From Euphorbia lathyris (taxonomy: Eukaryota; Streptophyta; Magnoliopsida; Malpighiales; Euphorbiaceae): DNA of 64,000 bases. The stretch lies in assembly GCF_963576675.1 (NCBI RefSeq), contig NC_088917.1, forward strand, positions 77,176,610-77,240,609. Reading direction: 5' to 3'. Shown piece by piece: positions 23,390 through 34,900 of this stretch. Numbering within the stretch: position 1 is the first letter of the stretch; every line of letters starts with the position of its first letter. The notes beneath the pieces are model-generated. The model searched no databases and was not told the origin of the DNA. It worked only from the letters and a program-made list of their open reading frames with translations. Both the position numbers and the translations under genes were made by a program.

Positions 23390-26000
23390 AAGTAAATAAA
23401 AGAAAACGATAAATATAAACTACACTGGCGAAGTATGGTTAATAATTGGTCTTTTTGCTCTGGCTTTAGTTTAGATGAGATGAAAACATGTAGTTTGTCT
23501 GGGGGATTCAGAAATGCGTATTCTAGGTGAGATGGAAGGGGTTTGAATTTGAGCAAGGTGGTTCTTCTATGGAAGGTTTCATGGCAGTTGTTGGCGGATT
23601 GTTCAAAGGCTCAAAGAGTGGCCACCGGTTTGCAAACATTACTGGATTAGCCACCGTTTCTTTTCAAATAGTTCTGCATCTTCTTGTTCAAAGTTCGGTT
23701 TTTCCTGCAAAAAGATTTGTTAATCAATAGAATCCATGAAGTAGCAGGCATCATCACTAGATGGGGGATGTTTCATAGCTTCATTCATCTTGAATACTAC
23801 TTTTTGGTCATGGATTTTTAGGATTAACTATCCATTTTGGACGTCGATTAGGGCTTTGCTAGTAGCTAAGAAAGGTCTCCCTAGAATGATTGGAACATGT
23901 ACATCTTCGTCAATGTCCATGATGATAAAATCCACGGGTAGAATGAATTTATCAACCTTGACAAGGACGTCTTCCATGATCCTCATTAGGTACCTGATTG
24001 TTCTATCAGCTAATTGAATAGACATTCTAGTAGGTTGGGGTTCCCCTAATCCTAGTTGTTTGTAGATCGAATAAGGCATAAGGTTTATGCTTGCACCTAA
24101 ATCACATAATGCATTATCAATGTTAAGATTTCCAATGGAACAGGGAATAAAAAAACTCCCTGGATCTTTTAACTTTTGTGGAAGAGGTTGCTTGTTCTGC
24201 AAGATGGACAAACAATCTCTATTCAGTTGTACCATTGCTGCGTTATCCAGTTTCTTCTTATTGTGAAGCAGTTCCTTCAAAAATTTCACATACATGGGCA
24301 TTTGGACTAATGCTTCAGCAAACGGGATGTTGATGTGCAGCTTCAAGAACACTTCTAGGAATTTCATAAATTGTTTATCCATTTGTTGTTGTTTAAGTCT
24401 TTCTGGATACGGGCTTCGTGGTAGGTACGTAGGTTCATCCTGATTTCCAAGGTTGTTCTCTGGGGTCATGGGTTGTTCCTTGGCTTCTTCGGTTGTTTTC
24501 TGTTCTGCTGCGTTTGGCTGCTTTTCAGAGGTTCTAGGAGGTGGTTTTGCTACTCGGTCTGGTAGTTCCATGCCACTTCTCAGCATGATAGCTCGAACTT
24601 CCTCTTGGGGTTTACCTCTATTTTTCTCTAGAGGACTTTTTTGTTCTTTGGGATGACTATGTTGGTGAGCTGATAGATTTGTGTTTCCATGTTCTTGAAA
24701 GAGTTTTGTGTTTACTGCTTGAACTGCATCAACATGTCTTCCAATTTCTTGTCTTCTTTGGACTGGTTGTTTGTCTGGTATCCACTATGGTTGTTCTTAT
24801 TGCCTGGTACGATTGACTTGGTTGTTTATCGGGTTGCTGGCTCCAGCCAAAATTTGGATGATTCCTCCAGGCTGGATTGTAGGTGTTGGAATAAGGATTT
24901 AGTGGCCTTTGACTTGTTCCTGCATCATCACATTGTTCTTAATTTGGACTCGGTTGGTTGCACAAACAATCAGCTAATCGGTGATTTCCTTCATAAAAAT
25001 CACATTGAACCACTTGTACATTATTGATTGGAGCTGTGTTTAGCCGTGTGAGTTGTCTGCTCAGGAGTTCTAATTGGGCAGCGAGTATACTTCCTCTACT
25101 ACATGTGAATCAGTTTCCCTTATTCCATCTTCCCTGGTGTTAACTAATCTCTCGATCATACAATGCTTCTGGCTCAAGTTCTTCAGGATCCCCATTTGCT
25201 ACTGATTCTAGTTGCATCTTGTGCATGTTGATAAGACCGTGATAGAAAGTTTGGGTTTGCATCCACATAGGGATTTTGTGGTTCAGAACTTTCCGCAGTA
25301 GGTCTTTGTATCGTTCCCAGGCTTCAGATAAAGACTCATTTTCTTGTTGTGAAAAATGGGATACGACATTTTGTAATTTGATGGCTTGCCTTGGTGGGAA
25401 ATATTTGGTGAGAAAGGCATTTACCATGGCATCCCATGTGCTTATGGAGCCTGGTTGAAGGTTTTGATCAAGCATTTGGCTTTGTCTCTCAGATAAAAGG
25501 GGAACAATTTGAGTCAAATGACATCATTTGATACTCCTCGATTTGTTCTGAATGTGTTGCACATTATGACAAAGTCTTGGATTTGAGAATTTGGGTCTTC
25601 ATTTGGTAGCCATCCAAACTGAACAACTGTTTGGAGCATTTGAATCATGAAGACTTTTGCTTCAAAGAGGTTGTTGCCTTCATCAGTGATTACTATGCAG
25701 GATGAGTGGCCTTCTGTTGATGGATTTGAGTATTCCTTCATCCTGAGTGGGGGATCAACATGCTGTTTTTCTTCGTCCATGTTATCGCTTTGCTGTTCCT
25801 CCCTATTCTCCGGTTGTTTTGGTTCAGGTTCCTTCGGTTGCCTTTCAGCTTCAGGGTGTTGTTCTATTCTAGGCTGATTTGGTTCCGTCAGCCTTTGCAT
25901 TGTTCTTATTCTCCTGACGACGTTTCTTCGTCTGAGAGTTGCTTCGATTTCAGGATCAAATGGAATAAGTGGCACACATGTTCTTCGCATACGCTAGGAA
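23390..26000 (-). pseudogene. Athila/Tat-like Ty3 retroelement, gag to start of pol
   Basis: Reading the minus strand: gag start near 25990 (PFDPEIEATLRRRN); retrotransposon gag (TWDAMVNAFLTKYFPP, SEAWERYKDLLRK) at 25514-25140; NPYSNTYNP and a damaged zinc knuckle at about 24950-24850; AIMLRSG near 24590; retropepsin with CDLGASINLMP and VPIILGRPFLA at about 24130-23850; then KPLPSHLEYAFL, the usual pol entry, near 23540. Frameshifts and stops separate these. Everything after the first part of pol (reverse transcriptase, RNase H, integrase) is absent, so the element is 3'-truncated and dead. Confidence 0.8.
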
Positions 26001-26039
26001 CAAGTAAATAGAACAATTAGAACCCTGCACACTATAACT

Positions 26040-27197
26040 TGTTGGTCCCGTGTAACGTGACAGTATTAGTTCCAAGAGGGGGTTAAGAACTATTATAAAT
26101 TTTTAAGTTAATGATGGCTTAGTAATCTTTTAATACTTTAACTCAGTCTTTAGGTCAGCACGGCTGAGTAGGATTTGAGATAGCTTTAGTCAACTGCTGA
26201 CTAGAGCTATTTCTACCTTGAGTTAGGAAGCAACACTTTGGTCTATTTCCAACTCAACTCCTAGATTACTCAACTCAGCTTATGCAAGTTATTGTTTTGT
26301 TGAGTAATATTTAGCAAGCAATATAAGTATAAGTAGATAAAGAGTTAGAAGTTACTCAGCAGACTTATCCTGGTTCGGTCTCTCCGCTTACGTCTAGTCT
26401 CCGGAAATCCTTCCGAGCTTTTTGAATCCTCTACTGAGCTCTTTAAAGGTAGAGCACTAACCGTTTATAATAGCAACTGAGTATGCAAGAGTACCTTCCT
26501 CTATTCCTCTACTCAATCCTATCTCTACCAGTGAGTACTATAACCGAGTACTCAGCCTCTCTTATCTAACCTTTTCAAATGATAAAGTAATTGTTCTTAA
26601 CATAATAAAGAACACTTTAGATGAATAAATCACTCTAGACTTTTACACAATAATAGGAGTTGGTGTAAGAGCTTGTTTTTTTTCTTTTCAGACAGAGCTT
26701 CTAATTTGTATTGTATCAATAGTTTGACTTGATGAAGATCTGCAATGATTCATGTCTTGAAGTGGCCTATTTATAGTGATTTCTGAGCTATCAATTATTT
26801 GCATCCCGGCATAGCCTTTGTGGGGAAATAGTCTTCTTTCGTCATCATTTGATCAACGCTCAGTGCTGCAGGCCAATCATATTTTCTGACTTCATCAGAC
26901 GCCAGGTTTGTTTTTTTGTTGACGTCAAACAGTCCATGCTCTTTCTCGAAAAGTCTTCCAGATAGATTTCTGTAGCTTTTGAATATTTCAGAAATGTACA
27001 TACTTTATCTTCCAAGTTGATCAATCATTTGCTGCTGACTTGATGCTTATGAATCAATTTACTCAGCATTGAACAAACACATTAGTACAATTAAATCAAA
27101 GCAATTAAATTTAACCGTGTTGGAATATTTTTTATCATGGAGATTTTTACTTAAATAATTTTGTCAAATCAAAATCATGTGGAAAGGTGTTTCAACA
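26040..27197 (+). mobile_element. Probable solo LTR nested in the Athila-like leader
   Basis: It starts TGTTGGTCCCGTGTAACGTG, with CCAAGAGGGGG soon after, and ends near GTTTCAACA, the style of a copia-type LTR. No internal sequence of such an element adjoins it. It separates the Athila-like gag from its primer site at 27240. No 5-bp duplication is visible, so the boundaries are approximate. Confidence 0.5.
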
Positions 27198-27239
27198 AAA
27201 CCGACTATTACACTTTAGAAGTATTATGATTGGCTTTCC

Positions 27240-27260
27240 TATCCCTGACAACAACGCCAA
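27240..27260 (-). other. Primer-binding site of the Athila-like element
   Basis: On the minus strand this reads TGGCGTTGTTGTCAGGGATA, a variant of the TGGCGCCGTTGCC-type primer site usual for Athila/Tat elements. It sits six bases inside the LTR end at 27266 and in the correct order relative to gag. Confidence 0.65.
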
Positions 27261-27265
27261 AAACT

Positions 27266-28700
27266 TGTTATCCTACAATGCAAACACTAGCAAGTGCACT
27301 AGGTACAAGTAATAAAGTGATAAGTAAGATATTGTCTCCACGAGGATAGAACAAGCAAATATTAATACTTATGAGGATAAGTGTAGTCAAGTTTAAGAGA
27401 GTAACTTATCACTTAAGTTGAGTTGGTGTTTGATTTGACAAAAGAAAATAATAAAGCAAGTTGAAAAGAAGTTTGATTTCAGATTTGGGAAGAACATGTA
27501 TACAATATGCACAGAAATGATATAGAATAAGCACTTCACTCCTTGTTCATTAAGTAGAAACAGGTTATCTTCATAAAAATCGGTTGAGTCAGGTGTCCCT
27601 TGTTCTCAACTTTCTTTAAAGACAATCAAAATAAGTCTCCTTGGAATCGATATGCCTCTAAAATTTAAGAAGAGGAAAGCATTTAATTCGAACAACTAAA
27701 ACCTTTAACATTTAATCATGGTTTTGATAACCGAACCACACTGACTATTATATTTTTAATTCATGATTGGATTATAAATTTAATGTTTTTAATTTTATTT
27801 ATATAATTTTTATAAGTTAAAATTTGGATAAAATATTGTTTTTTACATAATTTTTTAATACCGGTTGAACCTCGGTTAAACCCGGATTGAACCTCTAACC
27901 CTTGACCCTTTGTCTTTTCCGGTTCTTTGACCGGTCCGGTTTTGATAACCATGCATTTAATTAATTACATCTCCGTTTTATAATTAAATGTGCTCAATGA
28001 AAGTTCAGCTTTGCAAAGAGAGTCTCCTCGTAGTTGCTCTGCTAAGAAACATGTTAGCTAGTCCTATTTAGCATTAATTACTCATTAAACACCCAAGCCC
28101 AGTATACTTAATGAGTTTAAAGGGAAGTTAACATGCCCTTTTACCTGTTTCTGCTCCGCCACATACCTGTTTAATGAATTACTCACTCATGATTAAATGA
28201 GGCAAGACAAAGTTATAATGAAGAAAACAACAATTCATTGAACACATAAAACAAAGTTACAAAGCTAAGGTTCAGATCCAAGAATCTGAATGATCAACAT
28301 ACAAAATGAGGGTTCCTTAAATAGCCTGAAATTGTCCAGAAATAATTATTCAAAATAAAATAAAATAAGAAAGATATGGTCTGGGAGATTGTTCTGACAG
28401 TCAGGAACAGTCTGCAGCACAACAGTCCGCCCATGCTTGATGATTTCTTCTGTGAGGGATGGTTGTTCTGCCTCCAGCATTAACTCTTCTTCAGGAAAGG
28501 TCTTAATGATTTTAGGGATTATTGATCTACAAAGTTTTGGATACAAGCTGCACCCGCGAGTTCTTGTTCTCTCTCTTGTTTTGTGCTTTCTGCACTCATT
28601 TCCTGCTTGTTCACGGTGTGGATTCTTCTATCGAACATGCAGCTGCTGTATCACAAACAATATGAGGAAAACATATATTATGAGAACGATATGTTATATT
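27266..28700 (-). repeat. 5' LTR of the Athila-like element (outer edge uncertain)
   Basis: The LTR edge next to the primer site reads TGTTATCCTAC on the + strand, that is ...AACA on the element strand. The sequence AAGTGCACTAGGTACAAGTA is typical of such LTRs. The outer edge is unresolved because no second LTR is present to compare. The 237-bp hAT-like MITE at 27717-27953 lies inside it. Confidence 0.5.
27717..27953. mobile_element. 237-bp hAT-like MITE, 8-bp target duplication
   Basis: The ends are CATGGTTTTGATAACCG and CCGGTTTTGATAACCATG, imperfectly inverted. CATTTAAT is duplicated directly at 27709-27716 and 27954-27961. The length and 8-bp duplication fit a non-autonomous hAT element. 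Confidence 0.85.
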
Positions 28701-28736
28701 ATTGTTCTTTTTATGTCCAAAATTGCTACGAATAGT

Positions 28737-29233
28737 ATACACATTTTGCATTTATCAGGGGACCACTCCTCCACTCACCATTCTAGTTTCAGTAAGAACA
28801 ATCCTGCTATCCCTATTAACCAAAGGAATAATTCTCCTCGTCTCATTCAATATGCTTTCGAAATGTCACTAAAGACTTTTGACAATCAAATTCTAGATCT
28901 TGTGGAGAAGAATTATAGCGTGGAAGCTACGAACCGTTTAAGCCCATTGTTGGAAAACCCGGTTGTTGACGGACCAACAACAGGAATTATACCACCCCTT
29001 CGATGACCCCGAGGACCAAACCAAACAACGAAACCAATTGGGAAAACGCCATAATAAGACCACAATTTAGGCTCCAATCATCATTCATGGCGCAACCAGG
29101 AAATATAGTTGATGCAACGATTAGCCACACGGCGTTTGGGCTCAATCTGCCGTTGAATAGGCGATTGTTTGATGATCCGCCAAAAGGAAGTAGAAGAAAT
29201 GAGCAACTGCCTCCCACAAACTTTAAAAGTTGA
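28737..29233 (+). pseudogene. Unidentified coding-like relic
   Basis: Two overlapping frames (to 29006, then 29003-29233) read as one protein-like stretch with a frameshift between them. Pieces include NSPRLIQYAFEMSLKTFDNQ and IVDATISHTAFGLNLPLNRR, with non-random composition. I do not recognise the family. It could be a retroelement gag remnant or part of a captured gene. Confidence 0.3.
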
Positions 29234-29505
29234 AGAATTAAAGTGGATTAGAATACCATCAATTCGTTGAATTTTTCAATTTTGAGGTTCTCAACACTCA
29301 ATTTAATTTTGAGATCCTTATTTTTAGTAAAAGGAAAAACCTCAATCATCTTCTGTTCACCTGTTTGGACAAAAATGTTGTTACACATACCGATTTAATA
29401 AAACATAAAAACACATTGATTTTTATTCGACCTCACTCTTTTTTAAGCTAAATTACATACCTATGCTTACCATAACAATGCTTGGCTTAATATTAGGTAA
29501 ATTAC

Positions 29506-31672
29506 TGTTAAATTTATGCTTTAGTAACTGCTATCTTATCCTGTATTTTTTATCTATATGATTTTAGTCAGTTGCAGTGGTTATTAAATCACTGATTTGT
29601 AGGAAGTAGTTATTGCACAGTTTTTGTGTAACTATGTTTCTGCTGTATTTAAATTGAGTATCAGATCAATAATAAATATACTTTACACAACAAATTGTGT
29701 TGTTATAAAATCATTTCATTCATTTTCAAACAAATGGTATCAGAGCTTTCTTCTTGAGGGACTTGTGAATTTGTTATTGTTTCTTTTTCTCTTCTTCTTT
29801 ATGGATTTGTCACAAACTCCATTTACTGCATTAGCACCACATGTTTTCAATGATGAAGGCTATCATATTTGGGCAGCAAGGATGGAAGCACATGTAGAGG
29901 CTAATGATCTCTGGGAAGCTATTGAAGAGGACTATGAAGTTCCTCCATTGTCCAAGAATCCAACTATGGCGCAGATAAAAAATCACAAGGAGAAGAAATC
30001 AAGAAACTCGAAGGCCATGGCTACGTTATTTGCTGCAGTCTCATCTGATATCTTTATCAGAATCATGACAATGAAATAAGCTTTTGAAGTCTGGAATTTC
30101 TTGAAAAAGGAATTTGAAGGAGATGAGAAGATCAAGGGAATGAAGGCTCTCTTAACTTGATCAGAGAATTTGAATTTCAAAAGATAAAGGATTCAGAAAC
30201 TGCCAAAGAGTATTCGGACAAATTGATTAGCATTGCTAACAAAGTAAGATTACTCGGTACTGAATTTCCTGATTCTAGATTAGCTCAAAAGCTTATTGTC
30301 ACTGTTCCTGAAAGGTTTGAAGCAACCATTTCTTCTTTGGAAAACACTAAGGATCTGTCAGAAATTAGTGTGGCAGAGTTGTTGAACGCTTTGCAGGCAC
30401 AAGAGTAGAGGAGACTTTTAAGGTTTGAGAATTTTGTTGAAGGTGCATTATTTGCAAAGGGTCAATCTAGTCAGGGAGAAAAAGGGATGAAGTACAAGAA
30501 GAATAAATCTGACTTTCCTCGTTGTCATCATTGTGGGAAGCAAGGTCATCCACCTTTTAAATGTTGGAGAAGACCAGATCAACAATGTGAGAAGTGCCAG
30601 AAGATGGGACATCATCAAAAGATTTGCAAAAGCAACACTCAACAGAAAAATGTTGCTCAAATTGCTGATCACGAAGAAGATGAGTATCTTTTTGTGGCTT
30701 CATGTTTTGCTCCTGGAAATTCAAGTGATAATTGGCTTGTAGATAGCGGATGTACGAACCATATGACTTATGATCGTGCTTTGTTCAAAGAGCTAGATAC
30801 ATCAGCAGTTTCCAAAGTCAGAATTGGAAATGAAGAATACATTCCAGTGAAGGGAAAAGGTGCAATGGCTATTAAGAGTACTTCAGGTACAAAAATAATC
30901 AAAGATGTATTATTTGTGCCTAACATAAGTCATAATTTGTTAAGTGTTGGCCAACTTCTTGAGAAGGATTTCAAAGATTTATTTGAAACAAATCACTGCA
31001 TCATAAAGGATTCAGCGGACAAAGATGTCTTCAAAGTGAAGATGAAAGGCAAGATCTTTGCATTGAATCCATTGAAGGAGGAGCAAAAAGTGTTTACTGA
31101 CACACAAATTAATTCAGAAGTCTGTGAAAAGATGATCTCATCAGGTTTGAGTTCAAAAAATTTGAAAGAGGCGCTGATTCAGCAGAAGGAAATTCAAGAG
31201 GAGGCTGAGGAGAAAAATCCTACTTGCACTACTGCCTTTGTTTTAGCTGAAGAAGAAAATGCCAACGATAAAAAAGAAGATGAAGAAGGGGACTTTCACA
31301 ATTTTAATAGTTTCTTTGGAACTCAAACTCAGTTTGGTGATTATGATGAGATTGATGAGCATGAGAAGAAATTACTTGAGTCATTTTTGTCCAAAAACTC
31401 ATGTCCACAGCGCACAGTTGCAGATCTCATTATAAAAAAAAAAAACAGAACACAAATGTTTCTTTAGAGTTCCTTAAGAAAAAACTTAGAGTTTGCAGTA
31501 ACTAAAGCAAGGAGGAGTGTTAAATTTATGCTTTGCTAACTGCTATCTTATCCTATATTTTTTATTTGTATGATTTTAATCAGTTACAGTGGTTATTAAA
31601 TCACTGATTTGTAGGAAGTAGTTATTACACAGTTTTTCTGTAACTGTGTTTCTGCTGTATTTATACTAAATA
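29506..31672 (+). mobile_element. Copia LTR element with gag-protease only (TR-GAG-like)
   Basis: The 5' LTR (29506-29732) starts TGTTAAATTTATGC and ends CA, followed by the initiator-Met primer site TGGTATCAGAGC at 29735-29746. A purine tract AAGCAAGGAGGAG ends at 31517, and the 3' LTR begins at 31518 with the same TGTTAAATTTATGC. The 3' LTR matches for about 150 bp, then diverges, so it is truncated. Between them are only gag and protease; integrase, reverse transcriptase and RNase H are missing. The clean LTR-PBS-gag-PPT-LTR architecture suggests a non-autonomous family rather than random decay. Confidence 0.8.
29801..31467 (+). pseudogene. Copia-type gag-protease with acidic C-terminus
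   Basis: It starts MDLSQTPFTALAPHVFNDEG, as copia gag proteins do (the YHIWAARMEAH region follows). Then come the UBN2-type gag domain, two CCHC knuckles (CHHCGKQGHPPFKC and CEKCQKMGHHQKIC), and the protease motif WLVDSGCTNHMT with HNLLSVGQL further on. After KGKIFALNPL the expected integrase is replaced by about 125 residues rich in E, D and K, ending at 31467. Defects: a TAA at 30077, a one-base frameshift near 30150, and a TAG at 30406. It is not functional as read. Confidence 0.75.
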
Positions 31673-31869
31673 GGTAACTTAATAACTAATTAAATAACAA
31701 TGAAAAAAGTTAAAAAAAGGGTAAAGCATCTATTGGAATAGGTTAGAAAACCCTGACACTTGTATTTATACTGATTATCTACTGAAACTCTTCTTCATTA
31801 GCCAGTAGTCTTTACTTTCGTCTCTCATCAGATCATTTCTACTACTTTCTTCCCTTTCTATCTTCCAAA

Positions 31870-31894
31870 TCTCTCTCTCTCTCTCTCTCTCTCT
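31870..31894 (+). repeat. (TC)n microsatellite in the NLR 5' leader
   Basis: A run of about 12 CT dinucleotides lies 65 bp before the NLR start codon. Such CT-rich leaders are common in plant genes. Confidence 0.85.
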
Positions 31895-31957
31895 TCTGTA
31901 TTCACTTTCCAGTTACTTTTCTTTGATCTCCATTCATTGTCTCTTTTGATAGATAAA

Positions 31958-34900
31958 ATGGTTCTGGATTCCATTCTTTCAGTTTTGGGCAACTTAATTA
32001 CAGATCCCATCAAACAATACATTGTTAAGCCTGCCGCACGACACATTGCCTATGCTTTCAACTGCAACACCAAAGTCCAAACTCTCCAGGATGAGGTTCA
32101 GCAATTGAAGAACAGGAAAGACAGGTTGCAGCACTCCGTTCATGATGCTACTCGTAACGGTGAAGAGATCTATGAGAATGTTACGGAGTGGTTAAGCAAT
32201 GCGGAGAAAGCTATTGGAGATGCTGAGGAACTTGTGCAAGGAAAAGAAGAAGCAAAGAAAAGGTGCTTGGTGGGATTATGTCCCAACTTCAAGACTCGCT
32301 ATCAGCTGAGCAAGAAAGCAGACAAGAAAGCTTCAGGGATCGAGAAGCTTCGAAATGAACAAGGACTAGATCAAGTTTCCTTCCCACTCCCTCCTCAACC
32401 GATACTCGTGCCTTCTGTGTACAGCCGCGAAGCCCTGCCTTCAAGGGTGTCGATGCTCAACCAAATTATGGATGCTTTGAGAGATCCTAATCTGAATATA
32501 ATAGGGGTCTATGGTATGGGAGGCATCGGTAAGACCACACTAGCAAAGGAGGTCCAAGGAAAAGCAGTAGCAGAAAAGATGTTTGAGACTGTGGTGCTGG
32601 TTGCTGTTTCTCAGACTCCAGAATTCAGACGGATTCAGGTGGAGATTGCTGATTTCTTAGGCCTGAAATTTGATGTTGAGGGACTCCCGGGAAGAGCAGG
32701 TGTACTTCATAAGAGGTTGGAGAACTCCAAAGTACTCATCATTCTTGATGATCTTTGGCAAAAGCTTGATTTGAATGCTGTCGGAATTCCTTATGGGGAT
32801 GCATCTAAGGGTTGCAAAATAATGCTTACCTCGAGGAATAGAGATCTATTATCTAGTGAGATGCGTGCACAAAAACTATTCCCACTTGAAGCTCTAAAAG
32901 ATGAGGAGACGTTAAAGTTGTTTGAAATGTCTGTAGTCGAGGCTAAAGATGCAAAATTCCATGCCATAGCAACTAAAATTGCAAAAAAATGTGCAGGGTT
33001 ACCTCTTTTGATTCAACTAGTTGCCACGGATTTACAGAATAAAGATTCTTATGAATGGAATGATAAGCTAAGTCAGCTGTCTACCTTTAGCGATGAAGAA
33101 ATATATGGAAGAGTGTACAAAGTCCTTGAGTTCAGCTATGAGAGTCTACCCGGAGAGGAAATGAAGTCATTTTTCTTGCTTTGTGCTCTGTTTGGGCAAT
33201 CTAATATCCGGATCCAGTACTTGTTGATTCACAGTATAGGGTTGGGTTTATTTAAGCACATTCGTACAATTGAAGGCGGAAGGGACAAAGTGCTAACCTT
33301 GATCAATAAACTTAAGGCTAAGAGTTTGTTGCTGGATGGAGACATGATTGGATTTGTCAAAATGCATGATGTTGTTCGTGATACTGCTCTTTCAATTGCA
33401 TCTAGAGTGCAACATGCTTTTATCGGTACAGGTGAGGTTAGATTGAGAGACTGGCCAAACCAAGACTGCACCAGAATATCTCTTCCGTATTCTGATGCTC
33501 GGGAGCTTCCTGTAGACCTGAATTGTCCAGAGGCAGAATTATTTTTACTTTTCACAGAAGATCTTTCTCTAAAAATGCCGGATTCCTTTTATGAAAGGAT
33601 CCAAAATTTGAAGGTTATTCATTTTTCCGGTATGCGTCTGATGCCTCTTCCTGTATCAATTGGTTCACTTACAAAGCTCCAGACATTGTGTTTGCATGGA
33701 TGCCGATTGGATAATGTAGCTACCATCGGAAAGTTGAACCAACTAGAGTTGCTTAGTTTTGCAGACTCGAAGATTATTGAATTGCCTAAAGAAATAGAGG
33801 CATTGACTCAACTGAAGCAATTAGATTTGAGAAATTGCTCCAATCTCCAAGTAATTCCTGAAAATGTGTTATCAAAACTGAGCTCGTTAGAAGAACTATA
33901 CATGCTTAACAGTTTTGTTCGATGGAACGCCAATGGTAATGCGAGCCTTGTGGAGCTAGAGAGTTTGCCTAACCTTTCAACTTTAGAAATACAAATTGAA
34001 AATTCTAAGTCGATACCACAAGGTTGCAGGTTCTTTGATAGGTTGAGAACTTATAAAATATCCATAGGTGATGAATGGGGTAACTGGAAAGGGAACGATG
34101 AAAGATCAAGAACGCTAAAGCTAAAGCTCGATGCAGGTATTCCTTTGGAGGATGGGATTGAAAAGTTGCTGAGAGTGACCGAATATCTATCTTTATCTGA
34201 AGCAATGGGAATTGAGAGTGTATTGTATGATCTAGATCCAGAAGGCTTTCCGCAATTGAAGCATCTCCGCATTGAAGATGATTCTAGTATTCAACATCTG
34301 ATCAAGTCGACAATGCAGCCTTATTGTCATGCCTTTCCCATCTTAGAGTCGTTGTATCTGAAAAAATTAATGTGCTTGGAGAAGATCTGTTGTGGTCAAC
34401 TTGTGATGGGGTCTTTTGCTGAATTACTAATCATAAAAATCAATGGTTGTCATAAATTGAAGAGCCTCTTTTCATTTTCATCAGCCAAATGTTTACTTCA
34501 ACTTCGAGAAATTAAAGTTAAATCTTGTGAAAACCTGGAAGCTATAGTTTGTGAAGGAAGTGAAGATGAGCATTGCAGCAATAAAGTGATAGAGTTCAAT
34601 CAATTGAGTTCCTTGAAGCTCGAGAAGCTACCAAAGCTCACAGGCTTTTGCAGAAGAAAAGAGGGAACTGCACCAATGGAATTGCTTTTTAATGAACTAG
34701 TATGCCCTTTTTCTAGTCGAATTTGATGTTTTGTTTTCCTTTTTTTCATATATTAACACAACATTTGATGTGCAGGTTTCTTTCCCTAATTTAACAAGCT
34801 TGGAGGTAGACGAATGTAAGTGTTTGAAATATGTATTTACAGCTCCAATGCTGAAATGTCTTGGTCAACTCAAAACATTTGACTTAGGGTATAATGAGTC

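Noticed and set aside
31937..31957. Upstream start extending the NLR by seven codons
   Set aside because: The first codon is TTG, not ATG; the first ATG in frame is at 31958 and fits the family's N-terminus.
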